64,000 nucleotides of DNA from DSWT01 sp035420085 (GCA_035420085.1 DAOLUH010000033.1:1-64000); one strand, 5' to 3'. Positions 8,418 through 17,114 are shown, counted from the stretch's first letter. Program-made: numbers and translations. Notes: a model not told the origin generated them from the letters alone.

Positions 8418-9335
8418 ATGGAACCGACTGAAAATTCCCCTATCGTGTTACGAAGCCACCGCCTGACAGTTGAAATCGCCCAGCCGGGCAGCGTTTACAG
8501 CGGGACGCGCTTCGATTGGACAGGGTTCATCACGCAGGTGACGTTGGACAAGGCGCACACGTTCTGTGTACCGGAATCGTTCGAGCCGGGGCAGGGGACC
8601 GGCGGGGTGGGGCTGTGCGGCGAGTTCGGCATCGAGGAGGTCATCGGCTACGACGAGGCGCAGCCGGGCGATCCGTTCCCGAAGCTGGGCATCGGCTTGC
8701 TGGCGCGCCCGGACGAACAGCCGTATAATTTCTTCCGGCCTTACGAGATCGTCGCGCCGTTCCCTATTCACGTGACGACCGGCCCGACCCAGGCGACCTT
8801 CACTGTGGAGCCGGTGGAGTGCCGGGGTTATGCCGTCCGGTTAACGAAAACGATTACGGTCGAGGGCGCAGAGCTGACGATTGCCTACGCGCTGGAAAAC
8901 GTCGGCGAGAAGCCGATTGCGACGACCGAATACGTCCACAACTTTGTCGGCATTGACGGCCATGCCATTGGCCCGGATTACCATTTGCGTATGCCCTACA
9001 CGATTGGCTTCGCCGCGCCGCCGGAGCCATTGGCTGAGCGTATGGCGCAGATGATGGCGATCCTTGACGTGCAGGGCGGCGACATCCGCTGCAAAGCGAC
9101 GCCGGAGCACCCCTTCTACTGCCGCCCGCTTGGCTTTACCGCGACTGACGCGCCACAATGGGAGCTTGTCCACGAACCGACCGGCGTGGGGATGCGTGAA
9201 TACGACGACTTCACGCCCGCGCGCGTCGCCGTGTGGGGGACTACGCACGTTATCAGCGCGGAGATTTTCATTCCGCTCACCGTCCAGCCCGGCGAAATCC
9301 AGTACTGGACGCGCCGCTATGAATTCTTTGCGTAA
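8418..9335 (+). CDS. Aldose-epimerase / galactose-mutarotase-like protein
   Basis: This is a 305-residue soluble protein with an AAAGGAG ribosome site before ATG 8418. The run of beta-strand-like segments, the opening SGTRFDWTGFITQVTL and the later AYALENVGEKPI resemble galactose-mutarotase-like folds (family of aldose 1-epimerases). I cannot place the catalytic His and Glu with confidence, so an enzymatic call is not justified; it could be a non-catalytic sugar-binding member. It sits between the ferredoxin and sulfatase genes in an apparent carbohydrate-related run. Fold assignment is moderate; function is unknown. Confidence 0.6.
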   Translation: MEPTENSPIVLRSHRLTVEIAQPGSVYSGTRFDWTGFITQVTLDKAHTFCVPESFEPGQGTGGVGLCGEFGIEEVIGYDEAQPGDPFPKLGIGLLARPDEQPYNFFRPYEIVAPFPIHVTTGPTQATFTVEPVECRGYAVRLTKTITVEGAELTIAYALENVGEKPIATTEYVHNFVGIDGHAIGPDYHLRMPYTIGFAAPPEPLAERMAQMMAILDVQGGDIRCKATPEHPFYCRPLGFTATDAPQWELVHEPTGVGMREYDDFTPARVAVWGTTHVISAEIFIPLTVQPGEIQYWTRRYEFFA

Positions 9336-9346
9336 TGCGTTTTTCT

Positions 9347-9413
9347 ATCAGCAGATTTAGCAGATTAAGCAGATTTCTGTTTTCTTATCTGCTAAATCTG
9401 CTTAATCTGCTGA
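9347..9413. repeat. Inverted repeat built from GCAGATTTA nonamers
   Basis: The left arm (9347-9376) is three copies of a nine-base unit near GCAGATTTA. The right arm (9387-9413) is the inverse, pairing over 27 bases with two mismatches around a 10-base loop. It lies between the mutarotase-like gene and the sulfatase. If transcribed it would form a long hairpin that could block or terminate read-through. The tract is also open in the sulfatase frame and would add a spurious 34-residue N-terminus. Confidence 0.75.
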
Positions 9414-9436
9414 CTATATTTTGCAGGGGTGCAACT

Positions 9437-10903
9437 ATGAAAACAATTGTCATTCTATCCGATTCGTTGAATCGCCATTACTTGCCGATGTATGGCAACG
9501 AGTGGGTGATCGCGCCGCATCTGGCGCGGTTTGCCGAGCGGTCGGTGATCTTCGACAATCACTGGATCGGCTCTGCGCCGTGTATGCCCGCGCGACGCGA
9601 TATGCTCACCGGGCGGCTGAACTTCCTCGAGCGCGAGTGGGGCGGCATGGAGCCGTTCGATGTGCCGTTCCCGCACCTGCTGCGCGATAAGGCTGGGGTC
9701 TTTTGTCACATGGAAACCGACCACTACCACTACTTCCACGTCGGCGGCGAAAATTACCATAGCCCGTTCAACACCTGGGCCTTGCACCGTGGGCAGGAGG
9801 CCGATGCGTTCGTCTCGCGGGTGGCGCCACCGGAGGAGCCGGAACATCTGGGGCAGTGGCGCGCGCAGTATGCGAAGAATCAATTGGCGTTCAAGACGGA
9901 GGCCGATTACTCGACGCCGCAAACCTTCCAGGGTGCCATTGACTGGCTCCAGGCGAACGAGGGCGCGGACAACTATCTGCTGTGGGTGGAAGTCTTTGAT
10001 CCCCACGAGCCGTTCGACTGCCCGCAGCACTATCTCGATATGTACGGCGACGATTGGGACGGCCCGCTCTACAATTGGAGCGGCTACGACAAGGTGGATG
10101 AGGATAGCCCCGCCACCCGTCACCTGCGCAGGCAATATGCCGCCACGCTCACGATGATGGATGCCTGGTTCGGCAAGCTAATGGAGGAGTTGACGCGCCA
10201 GAATGCCTTCGAGGACACGCTCATCATCGTCACCACCGACCACGGTCATCTGCTCGGCGAGCGCGGCCTGACCGGCAAGAATGCCTGGCACTGTTGGAAC
10301 GAGCTGGCGCACATCCCCTTGCTGGTGCATCTGCCCGGCGACGCGCACGCCGGCGAGCACCGCGCCCAGCTCACGCAGAACATTGACATTATGCCGACGC
10401 TGTGCGACTACTACAACGTGCCGATCGAGCATCCGATCCACGGCGAATCGTGGAAACCGATGCTGGAGGACAGGGCGCACGCCAGGCGCAAGGCCGCGCT
10501 TTACGGTTGGTTCGGGCAGACGGTCAACGTGACGGATGGGCGCTGCACCTACTTCCGCGCGCCCGCGACCGAGGAGAACCAGCCGCTCTACCGCTACTTC
10601 CTCACGCCCGGCTCCTTCAGTTTCCGCGATGTGTGTCCGTTAAGTTTCTACGACGAGGCGAAGCTGGGTCTCTGGTTGCCCTACACCGATTATCCCGTCA
10701 TCCGCGCTCGCGCCCACAAACGCCGCAGCTCCGAATGGGCCGATACGCGACTCTACGATATCCGCCACGATTGCGCGCAGACGCAAGACCTCGCCGGGAC
10801 GGATCTGGAGATCGAGTACGCTGTGCTCCTCGTCGAGACGATGCAGGCGATGGACGCACCACCGGAGCAGTTCGAGCGGTTGGGTCTGGAGGCTGCGCTA
10901 TGA
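9437..10903 (+). CDS. Sulfatase (arylsulfatase family)
   Basis: This type I sulfatase of 488 residues hydrolyses a sulfate ester, probably on a polysaccharide-derived sugar. The formylglycine site is Cys49 in APCMPARRDMLTGR, matching C-x-P-x-R; activity would require an anaerobic or formylglycine-generating maturase, not seen in this window. The metal-binding IVILSDSLNRHYL start and TTDHGHLLGERGL (Asp-His pair) complete the alkaline-phosphatase-like fold. No signal peptide follows ATG 9437, so it is probably cytoplasmic. An upstream in-frame ATG (9335) lies in the hairpin repeat and is rejected. The stop overlaps the start of the CE15-like gene (ATGA), a strong sign of one operon. Confidence 0.92.
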   Translation: MKTIVILSDSLNRHYLPMYGNEWVIAPHLARFAERSVIFDNHWIGSAPCMPARRDMLTGRLNFLEREWGGMEPFDVPFPHLLRDKAGVFCHMETDHYHYFHVGGENYHSPFNTWALHRGQEADAFVSRVAPPEEPEHLGQWRAQYAKNQLAFKTEADYSTPQTFQGAIDWLQANEGADNYLLWVEVFDPHEPFDCPQHYLDMYGDDWDGPLYNWSGYDKVDEDSPATRHLRRQYAATLTMMDAWFGKLMEELTRQNAFEDTLIIVTTDHGHLLGERGLTGKNAWHCWNELAHIPLLVHLPGDAHAGEHRAQLTQNIDIMPTLCDYYNVPIEHPIHGESWKPMLEDRAHARRKAALYGWFGQTVNVTDGRCTYFRAPATEENQPLYRYFLTPGSFSFRDVCPLSFYDEAKLGLWLPYTDYPVIRARAHKRRSSEWADTRLYDIRHDCAQTQDLAGTDLEIEYAVLLVETMQAMDAPPEQFERLGLEAAL

Positions 10904-12102
10904 ACGTGATCTACGATGAAGCCGAAGTTCCAAGCTACGTCTTGCCCGATCCGCTGATGTTCGCCGATGGTACGCCGGTGACGACGCCGGAAGCGTGGGG
11001 GGCGCGGCGGGCTGAGATTCTAGCATTGTTCGCGCATCATGTCTATGGTGTGCTCCCCGGTAGACCGGAGCGTATGGCGTGTGAGGTGACTTCTGTTGAG
11101 GCGAAAGCTCTATCCGGCGCAGCCACCCGCAAAGAAGTGACTGTGCATTTTGCTGGCAACGATAACACGGCCGATATGGACATCCTCATCTATCTGCCGA
11201 ACTGGTATCCTCGACCTGTGCCACTCTTCGTCGGGCTTAACTTTATGGGCAATCACACCATCCACGCCGATCCCGGCATCACGCTCTCGACGCGCTGGGT
11301 GCCGGCCTTCTTCCCGGCTATGGGGATTGAGAACAATCACGCAACCGATGCCGCGCGCGGCGTAGCCGCCTCCCGCTGGCCCGTGGAACGTATCCTCGAA
11401 CGTGGTTATGGCCTGGCGACTATCTACTGCGGTGACCTTGACCCGGACTTCGATGACGGCTTCCAGAACGGCGTCCACACGCTGTTTCCGCGCGACGACA
11501 GCGCCGGCGACGCCTGGGGGACACTTGGCGCGTGGGCGTGGGGCTTGCACCGGGCGCTGGACTACTTCGAGACGGACGATGATATTGACGCCGCGCGCAT
11601 CGCGGTCATCGGTCACTCACGGCTGGGCAAGGCCGCGGTGTGGGCCGGGTCAGCCGATCCACGTTTTGCGCTGGTCATCTCGAATAACTCCGGCTGCGGC
11701 GGCGCGGCGCTCTCACGGCGGCGCTACGGGGAGACGGTGGGCATCATCAATAGTAAGTTCCCCCACTGGTTCTGCACGAACTTCAAGCGTTACAACGCTG
11801 ATGAAGCCGCGCTGCCGGTCGATCAGCACATGCTCCTCGCGCTGATGGCTCCGCGCCCGCTGTACGTCGCCAGCGCCATTGAGGATCAGTGGGCCGACCC
11901 GCACGGTGAATTTCTCAGCGCGCGTCATGCCGATCCGGTTTACCATCTGCTTGGGGTAGAAGGTTTGCCGATTGATCAGATGCCCGGCCTGGAGCAGCCA
12001 GCGATGGGGACCATAGCCTATCATATCCGCTCTGGCAAGCACGACGTCACGCTCTACGATTGGGAACGGTATCTCGATTTTGCAGACCTGCATTTGCAGT
12101 GA
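10900..12102 (+). CDS. CE15-like (glucuronoyl esterase type) alpha/beta hydrolase
   Basis: This alpha/beta hydrolase of 400 residues contains the nucleophile elbow VIGHSRLGKAA with Ser240, the G-x-S-R-x-G-K form typical of carbohydrate esterase family 15. It continues with SNNSGCGGAAL and a C-terminal RSGKHDVT that supplies the likely catalytic His. The middle motif PVDQHMLLALMAPRPLYVASA is also usual for the family. Known members cleave methyl-glucuronoyl esters linking lignin and xylan; other bacterial members have uncertain substrates. There is no signal peptide, so an intracellular role on imported oligosaccharides is inferred. It overlaps the sulfatase gene by four bases and is followed by a strong terminator. 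Confidence 0.8.
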   Translation: MNVIYDEAEVPSYVLPDPLMFADGTPVTTPEAWGARRAEILALFAHHVYGVLPGRPERMACEVTSVEAKALSGAATRKEVTVHFAGNDNTADMDILIYLPNWYPRPVPLFVGLNFMGNHTIHADPGITLSTRWVPAFFPAMGIENNHATDAARGVAASRWPVERILERGYGLATIYCGDLDPDFDDGFQNGVHTLFPRDDSAGDAWGTLGAWAWGLHRALDYFETDDDIDAARIAVIGHSRLGKAAVWAGSADPRFALVISNNSGCGGAALSRRRYGETVGIINSKFPHWFCTNFKRYNADEAALPVDQHMLLALMAPRPLYVASAIEDQWADPHGEFLSARHADPVYHLLGVEGLPIDQMPGLEQPAMGTIAYHIRSGKHDVTLYDWERYLDFADLHLQ

Positions 12103-12123
12103 ACGATCGTCGTCAGACAAAAC

Positions 12124-12155
12124 AAAGCCGAGGGCGTGCCTGCGCCCTCGGCTTT
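12124..12155 (+). terminator. Intrinsic terminator after CE15-like gene
   Basis: A perfect 13-bp stem (AAAGCCGAGGGCG paired with CGCCCTCGGCTTT) with a six-base TGCCTG loop lies 22 bases after the stop codon. The run of T residues is short, but the stem is very stable. It closes the 6.7-12.1 kb transcription unit. Confidence 0.8.
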
Positions 12156-12301
12156 ACACAAGGAGGAAGACCGACTCTTTTGATACATTCTTATTCTATC
12201 ATAGCGCCGAACTTCGTACTTGACGTAAACCTTACGTCCATCTTTCAAATATCTTACGCAGACCGTGAAGGTGTTCCCCTATTGCCTTGAAAGATATTGT
12301 T

Positions 12302-12329
12302 TTGCATCGTTGTCTGTTTGTACTAGAAT
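12302..12329 (+). promoter_or_regulatory. Candidate promoter for prepilin peptidase gene
   Basis: TAGAAT at 12324 is a five-of-six -10 box, with a weaker TTGCAT-like -35 about 16 bases upstream. It stands 30 bases before ATG 12360, next to the ribosome site AAGGAG. The preceding 100 bases also contain an inverted pair AAATATCTT / AAGATATT around 12247 and 12291 of unknown role. Confidence 0.4.
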
Positions 12330-12359
12330 TTAGTCAAGCCAATAAGGAGCCGCTGAAAA

Positions 12360-13124
12360 ATGACTTTTGTGATTGCGTTATTCGGTTTGGTGGTGGGAAC
12401 ACTGGCGGTTCATACGGCTGAAGCTGTTATGGCGCAACGTCAGTTAGGGAAACCGCTCTGCGCCTTCTGCTCGACGCCGTATGCGCCACTTCAGTGGAGT
12501 GCGACACTCGCCCTCGTGACCGGTCGAGGACACTGCCGCGCGTGCGGAAAATTCTTTCGCTTGCCGCGCCTCATCGGGGAGCTTTTCACCGCGCTCAGTT
12601 GGGGACTGCTGGTAGGATTGAACGGCCTGACCCCACGTGTGGTATTTGCGATGCTGGCGGTGATCCCATTGACGATGATTATGGTCACCGACCTCGAAGC
12701 GAAGCGCGTGCCCAATGCGATTATGTTGCCCGCCATTGGCGTTATTTTCGTGGTAGGAACGATTTTTGGGCCGCCGTTGCCCACGCTGAAAACCTGGGAA
12801 TGGTGGTATGTGCCCGCCGGCGGCGCGCTGGCCTTTATCGTACTGCGCCTTTTTGTGACGCTGGGCGTGGCTGTTTTTGGCCCCGGCGCGATGGGGGAGG
12901 GCGACATCACGTTGGCAACATACACCGGCGCGGTCGTCGGCTTCCCGTTGATCATCATCTCCCTGCTGTTGATGATCGCCTTTGGCGGCATCGGGGCGCT
13001 AGGTGTCGTTATCGCTCGCAAAGGCTCGCTCAAAACGGCGATTCCCTATGGCCCCTTTATCATTCTGGGTTGCGTAGTCACATTGCTCTGGGGGCCTGAA
13101 ATTTTACGCTGGTTTCTCACTTAG
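12360..13124 (+). CDS. Type IV prepilin peptidase (PilD/TadV-like)
   Basis: This aspartic membrane protease of 254 residues cleaves, and in many members N-methylates, type IV pilin-like signal peptides at the inner face of the membrane. Two Cys pairs (CAFC near residue 35, CRAC near 61) form the N-terminal zinc loop of full-length PilD. The catalytic Asp motifs are VTDLEAKRVPN and GEGDITLA (G-x-G-D). Six or more hydrophobic segments span the remainder. No pilin, pilus ATPase or secretin gene is visible within the window, so this copy is an orphan here. It follows a strong terminator and a separate promoter. Confidence 0.9.
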   Translation: MTFVIALFGLVVGTLAVHTAEAVMAQRQLGKPLCAFCSTPYAPLQWSATLALVTGRGHCRACGKFFRLPRLIGELFTALSWGLLVGLNGLTPRVVFAMLAVIPLTMIMVTDLEAKRVPNAIMLPAIGVIFVVGTIFGPPLPTLKTWEWWYVPAGGALAFIVLRLFVTLGVAVFGPGAMGEGDITLATYTGAVVGFPLIIISLLLMIAFGGIGALGVVIARKGSLKTAIPYGPFIILGCVVTLLWGPEILRWFLT

Positions 13125-13125
13125 T

Positions 13126-13172
13126 CGCAACCCTTAACTCGCAACTCTTCACTCGCAACTCGTAATTCGCTT
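13126..13172. repeat. Heptamer tandem repeat AACTCGC
   Basis: About five imperfect seven-base units (AACTCGC, AACTCTT, CACTCGC, AACTCGT, AATTCGC) fill the gap between the prepilin peptidase and the first alpha/beta hydrolase, ending just before the ribosome site. Confidence 0.7.
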
Positions 13173-13181
13173 GGAGGCGCT

Positions 13182-13949
13182 ATGGCTTACGTATTGCACA
13201 ATGCTCATCTGGAAGGCACATCGTTTTTCTGGGAAGGAGGGCCGGTGGGGGTTTTACTCTCGCATGGCTACACGGCGACAACGGCGGAAGTCCGCCTGCT
13301 GGGCCGATTTCTGCACGAGCGCGGCTACACGGTCTCCGGGCCGCTGCTGCCCGGCCACGGCACCACGCCGCAGGAGATGAACCGCTGCCGCTGGCAGATG
13401 TGGACAGACGCTTTCGAGAGCGCCTATCACGAGTTGGCCGCCCGTTGCGACAAGGTTTTCGTGGGCGGCGAATCCATGGGCGGTTTGCTGACGCTTTACC
13501 TGGCGAGCCATCATCCCGAAATTGCAGGTGTGATGGTTTATGCTGCCGCGTTGATGGTGCCTACCAGTCGGGTGCAAACTTTCCTGCTGTCTATCCTGGC
13601 GCCGTTCGGCGTCATCTTGCAGAAAGGGCCGAGTGCGCCAAGCGCCGCCGATCCGCGCTGGCAAGGCTACCAGCAAGTCCCTTTGCGCGCGGCGCAGCAG
13701 TTGTTCGCGTTGCGGGCGGCGACACGCGCGCGGCTATCCGAAATCGCGCAGCCCATCTTGATCGTACAGGGCCGCCTGGATACCACGGTTGATGCTGCCG
13801 CGCCAGGCGCAATCTACCAGGGTGTCCGTTCAACCGAAAAGCACCTGCACTGGTTCGAGAAGTCCACCCATTGCGTCCTCCTGGATCAGGAATGGGAAGA
13901 TGTGGCCGCGTTGACATTGCAATTCATTGAGGGTAGATTGCCGCGATAA
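13182..13949 (+). CDS. Alpha/beta hydrolase (carboxylesterase / monoacylglycerol lipase-like), copy 1
   Basis: This 255-residue cytoplasmic esterase-type hydrolase begins the fold with GVLLSHGYTATTAEVR (oxyanion-hole HG). The nucleophile is Ser98 in GGESMGG, the acid is Asp in IVQGRLDTTVD, and the base is His in KSTHCVLLD. It is similar in size and layout to the Est30 / thermophilic carboxylesterase group. The next gene, 17 bases downstream, is a clear paralogue with the same opening pattern (TSFFxxxGPVGVLL) and the same LLPGHG segment, so the pair arose by tandem duplication. The substrate is unknown. Confidence 0.88.
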   Translation: MAYVLHNAHLEGTSFFWEGGPVGVLLSHGYTATTAEVRLLGRFLHERGYTVSGPLLPGHGTTPQEMNRCRWQMWTDAFESAYHELAARCDKVFVGGESMGGLLTLYLASHHPEIAGVMVYAAALMVPTSRVQTFLLSILAPFGVILQKGPSAPSAADPRWQGYQQVPLRAAQQLFALRAATRARLSEIAQPILIVQGRLDTTVDAAAPGAIYQGVRSTEKHLHWFEKSTHCVLLDQEWEDVAALTLQFIEGRLPR

Positions 13950-13966
13950 GTGATCGGAGGCGTGTG

Positions 13967-14758
13967 ATGGCAGAAGCAGTTTACCGTGTGTTGCAAACCG
14001 ATCCGACCTCGTTTTTCTTGCCTGCCGGTCCGGTTGGTGTTCTACTCTTGCACGGCTTTTCTGGCACGCCACGCGAAATGCGACCTTTGGGCGAGTATCT
14101 CCACGCGCGCGGGATCGCGGTCAGCGCGCCCTTGTTGCCGGGTCACGGCGGCACGCTCGATCAGATGAACCGCACGGGCTGGCAGGAGTGGGTTGCTGGC
14201 GCGCAAGCGGCTTACCGCGACCTTGAGAGCACATGTACATGTTGCTTTGTCGCCGGTTTTTCTATGGGGTCGCTGCTGACATTGTGGATTGCCGAGAACG
14301 AAGCCAGTATGTCCGGCATCGTGCTCTATGCTCCTGCTCTGCGGATCGCGGATTGGCGGTTGCAATTCACCCCGTTGCTCAAATATGTTGTGCGTAGTGT
14401 ACGAAATGTTCAACCATCGGATTTGCATGATCCAGGGGCTGCGCAGTGGATGGGGGGCTTCGCGCGCCATCCGGTGTGCGCGATGGCGGAACTGACCCGT
14501 CTGCGCCACGCTGTTTCGCGCAATCTGCCGCGCGTACAGTCGCCAGCCCTGGTTGTCTATTCGACCGGGGATCAAGCCATTCATCCTTGCAGCGGCCCGG
14601 AGACGGTGCGCCGTCTTTCGCGCCAGGTTTCTGTCGAAACCCTGGTTTTGTCGGACTCCGGCCATGCCGTCGTCGCCGACCGGGAATGGGAAACCGTCGC
14701 CGAGGCGACCTATCGTTTTGTGCAACGCCACGCGGAAGGCGCACTGGACAGTGCTTGA
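13967..14758 (+). CDS. Alpha/beta hydrolase, copy 2
   Basis: This 263-residue paralogue of the preceding hydrolase has the oxyanion hole in GVLLLHGFSGTPREM, the nucleophile Ser99 in AGFSMGS, a candidate acid in VVYSTGDQAIHP, and the base His in LSDSGHAVV. CGGAGG at 13955 is placed six bases before ATG 13967; the GTG three bases upstream is too close to it and is rejected. It is followed by two hairpins, the second of which is a strong bidirectional terminator shared with tRNA-Ser. It is likely a short-chain acyl esterase; the substrate is not predictable. Confidence 0.87.
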   Translation: MAEAVYRVLQTDPTSFFLPAGPVGVLLLHGFSGTPREMRPLGEYLHARGIAVSAPLLPGHGGTLDQMNRTGWQEWVAGAQAAYRDLESTCTCCFVAGFSMGSLLTLWIAENEASMSGIVLYAPALRIADWRLQFTPLLKYVVRSVRNVQPSDLHDPGAAQWMGGFARHPVCAMAELTRLRHAVSRNLPRVQSPALVVYSTGDQAIHPCSGPETVRRLSRQVSVETLVLSDSGHAVVADREWETVAEATYRFVQRHAEGALDSA

Positions 14759-14773
14759 GGTACACATTGCTGC

Positions 14774-14812
14774 GGCCGGTTTCCAGCCCGCGCCACCACA
14801 GGCAAACCGGCC
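14774..14812. other. Inverted repeat GGCCGGTTT / AAACCGGCC
   Basis: A nine-base perfect inverted repeat with a 21-base loop lies between the hydrolase stop and the strong terminator. It may be a secondary RNA structure that helps termination, but no T-run follows. Confidence 0.45.
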
Positions 14813-14815
14813 ATG

Positions 14816-14846
14816 AAAAAAGGCTCCTGCATCAGGAGCCTTTTTT
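14816..14846. terminator. Bidirectional intrinsic terminator between hydrolase and tRNA-Ser
   Basis: AAAAAAGGCTCCTG pairs perfectly with CAGGAGCCTTTTTT around a three-base loop. The T-run is present on both strands, so it can end transcription of the hydrolase from the left and of tRNA-Ser from the right. The last T also forms the complement of the final A of the encoded CCA end of the tRNA. Confidence 0.9.
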
Positions 14847-14935
14847 GGCGGAGAGGATGGGATTTGAACCCATGGAGCCTTTCGGCTCACGCGCTCTCCA
14901 GGCGCGCGCATTAGACCGGACTATGCTACCTCTCC
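14846..14935 (-). tRNA. tRNA-Ser(GGA)
   Basis: The minus strand folds as a tRNA with acceptor GGAGAGG pairing with CCTCTCC and discriminator G. An anticodon stem CGCGC/GCGCG encloses CTGGAGA, giving anticodon GGA (Ser, UCC/UCU). A long variable arm (GAGCCGAAAGGCTC) is typical of class II serine tRNAs. The T arm is GGGTTCAAATCCC. CCA is encoded. A promoter lies just upstream and a terminator directly abuts the 3' end. Confidence 0.95.
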
Positions 14936-14947
14936 ACGAGTGGGGAA

Positions 14948-14975
14948 ATTATAGCATAAGTGATTGATTTTACAA
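14948..14975 (-). promoter_or_regulatory. Promoter of tRNA-Ser
   Basis: On the minus strand TTGTAA (14975-14970) and a perfect TATAAT (14953-14948) are separated by 16 bases, placing the start a few bases before the mature tRNA end at 14935. Confidence 0.7.
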
Positions 14976-14987
14976 CCTTTGTATAAC

Positions 14988-15024
14988 CAATCCGCCTCAA
15001 CCTGTTTGTGGTTGAGGCGGATTG
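14988..15024 (-). terminator. Probable terminator of ftsH
   Basis: CAATCCGCCTCAAC pairs perfectly over 14 bases with GTTGAGGCGGATTG around a nine-base loop, 17 bases past the ftsH stop. The downstream minus-strand sequence is only moderately T-rich, so termination efficiency is uncertain. Confidence 0.6.
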
Positions 15025-15040
15025 CATTGCGCGGTCAATC

Positions 15041-16954
15041 TCAGGCGGCGACTGGCGCGGCTTTGAGCACCGGCTCGGCCTCTGGCAGCGGCGCTGGCTT
15101 GTGCTTCTCGGCGCGCTTGGGAAGCGGATGCCCCTCGAAAGCGGCTACAAACTCAGTTGCCGATAGCGTCTCGCGTTCCATCAGATAATTCACGATACGG
15201 TCTATCTGTACCCGGTATTCCTGGATGACGTTTTTTGCCCGTTCGTAAGCGCGCGTGACGATTTTGCGGACTTCGTCGTCAATCTGATGGGCGATGGCTT
15301 CGCTGTAGTCCCGCTGTTCGCCGATCTCCTTGCCCAGGAAAACCAGTTCTTCTTTGCGGCCATAGACCAGCGGTCCCATTATTTCGCTCATCCCATACCG
15401 CGTGACCATAGCGCGGGCCATTTTCGTCACCGTCTCCAGGTCGCTGGCGGCGCCAGTGCTCACCTCATTAAAAACGATCTCTTCGGCGGCGCGTCCGCCC
15501 AACCCGTAGGCGATGTCGTCCTCGATTTTACTGCGTTGCAGCACGTAGCGATCTGCCTCGGGGAGCGCGATGGTATAGCCGCCAGCCATCCCCCGCGCGA
15601 TGATCGAGATTTTGCGCACCGGATCGCACTTGGGCAGCACGTGCGCAACGACGGCATGACCGACCTCATGATAGGCGAAGACCCGCAGTTCCTCCTGCGA
15701 GATCAGGCGACTGTGGCGTTCCGGCCCGGCAATGACGCGCTCAATCGCTTCGTTGAACTCGCTCATCCCGATGCGCCGTTGACCGCGCCGTGCGGCGAGG
15801 ATGGCGGCTTCGTTGACTGCATTTTCGATGTCGGCGCCCACGAAGCCCGGCGTGGACTGGGCCAATTCTTCGAGATCCACTTCCGCGGCGACGGGTTTGC
15901 CGCGCGTGTGGACGCGGAAGATGGCTTCCCGCCCACGGATGTCGGGCTGATCCAGGATAACGCGCCGATCGAAGCGCCCCGGGCGCAATAACGCCGGATC
16001 GAGGATGTCGGGCCGGTTGGTGGCCGCGACGACGATCACGTTGGTGTCGGTGTCGAAGCCGTCCATTTCCACGAGGATTTGATTGAGCGTCTGCTCGCGC
16101 TCGTCGTGTGATCCGCCCAATCCTGCGCCGCGATAGCGTCCCACGGCGTCAATCTCATCCACAAAGACAATGCACGGACTGTGCCGCTTGGCCTGGTCGA
16201 AGAGGTCGCGCACGCGGCTCGCGCCGACGCCTACGAACATCTCGACGAATTCGGAGCCGGAGATGCTGAAGAAAGGGACGCCGGCTTGACCGGCGACGGC
16301 TTTCGCTAACAGCGTTTTGCCGGTTCCCGGCGCGCCAACCAAAAGTACGCCTTTGGGGATGCGCGCTCCCAGGTTGATGAACTTCTGCGGTTCTTTGAGG
16401 AATTCGACGATTTCTTTCAGTTCGTCTTTGGACTCTTCGATGCCGGCGACGTCTTCAAACGTGATTGTCGGGCGGTCGCCGGAGAACATGCGGGCGCGGC
16501 TTTTGCCAAACGAGAGCGCCTGGTTGTTTGCGCCCTGGAATTGGCGGATGAAGAAGAAAAAGAGCACCCCGAGCACAACCATGCCCAGGAGCGTGATGCC
16601 CAGATTGACCAGCGTTCCCCAGTCGGTGGGTTCGGCGAAGTCTATATTGACCTCGCGGAGTGTCTTTTCGCTGACGCCTAACGCTTGTAGTTGCTCGATC
16701 AATGAAGACTCTTTGCCTTTCCGCGAGAGGATAATTTGTTCCCCTGTTCCGGTCGGTTCTCGATACGTGATTTGAAGAATATCGCCGCGCACGCTGATGC
16801 TGGCGATTTTCCCTGCTTCGATATCGTCTGCAATACGGTTGAGTGGGATGGTGGGGCCTTCGCTTCCGCCCGCCAGGTAACTATAGACGAGGAAGAGCAC
16901 GGCCGCGACCACCAAAAGGTAAACAAAATTGCTGTTACCTTGTTTCGATTTCAT
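15041..16954 (-). CDS. ftsH: ATP-dependent zinc metalloprotease FtsH
   Basis: This membrane-anchored AAA+ protease of 637 residues degrades unassembled or damaged membrane and some soluble proteins. Two N-terminal membrane segments (about residues 10-30 and 115-135) flank the small extracytoplasmic domain. The AAA module follows, with Walker A GAPGTGKT, Walker B IVFVDEIDAVG, and the SRH ending in RPGRFDRRV. The protease zinc site HEVGH is near residue 429. The tail is Pro/Ala/Lys-rich. Start chosen: ATG 16954, nine bases after GAGGAGG; an in-frame TTG at 16963 abuts the ribosome site. It has its own extended -10 promoter and a terminator, so it is probably monocistronic. Confidence 0.97.
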   Translation of the reverse strand: MKSKQGNSNFVYLLVVAAVLFLVYSYLAGGSEGPTIPLNRIADDIEAGKIASISVRGDILQITYREPTGTGEQIILSRKGKESSLIEQLQALGVSEKTLREVNIDFAEPTDWGTLVNLGITLLGMVVLGVLFFFFIRQFQGANNQALSFGKSRARMFSGDRPTITFEDVAGIEESKDELKEIVEFLKEPQKFINLGARIPKGVLLVGAPGTGKTLLAKAVAGQAGVPFFSISGSEFVEMFVGVGASRVRDLFDQAKRHSPCIVFVDEIDAVGRYRGAGLGGSHDEREQTLNQILVEMDGFDTDTNVIVVAATNRPDILDPALLRPGRFDRRVILDQPDIRGREAIFRVHTRGKPVAAEVDLEELAQSTPGFVGADIENAVNEAAILAARRGQRRIGMSEFNEAIERVIAGPERHSRLISQEELRVFAYHEVGHAVVAHVLPKCDPVRKISIIARGMAGGYTIALPEADRYVLQRSKIEDDIAYGLGGRAAEEIVFNEVSTGAASDLETVTKMARAMVTRYGMSEIMGPLVYGRKEELVFLGKEIGEQRDYSEAIAHQIDDEVRKIVTRAYERAKNVIQEYRVQIDRIVNYLMERETLSATEFVAAFEGHPLPKRAEKHKPAPLPEAEPVLKAAPVAA

Positions 16955-17034
16955 TATTACCAACCTCCTCAGCCCGATATGGGCTTGTGTACCTCACAAT
17001 AATCGTGCTGCTCTAATCACCGTTATCCCAGGTC

Positions 17035-17043
17035 ATTATACCA
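17035..17043 (-). promoter_or_regulatory. Extended -10 promoter of ftsH
   Basis: The minus strand reads TGGTATAAT, a perfect -10 with the TG extension, about 80 bases before the ftsH start. No convincing -35 is seen, which is common for extended -10 promoters. Confidence 0.55.
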
Positions 17044-17114
17044 GGAAACCATCAAAAGTATAAAGATAGTGTTAGTCGCGGCAGGGGAAACAAAACCGGT
17101 CGCAGGTATACCCG

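Noticed and set aside
9335..9436. 34-residue N-terminal extension or signal peptide of the sulfatase
   Set aside because: It is read from the inverted nonamer repeat; the conserved sulfatase start (MKTIVILSDS) begins at 9437.
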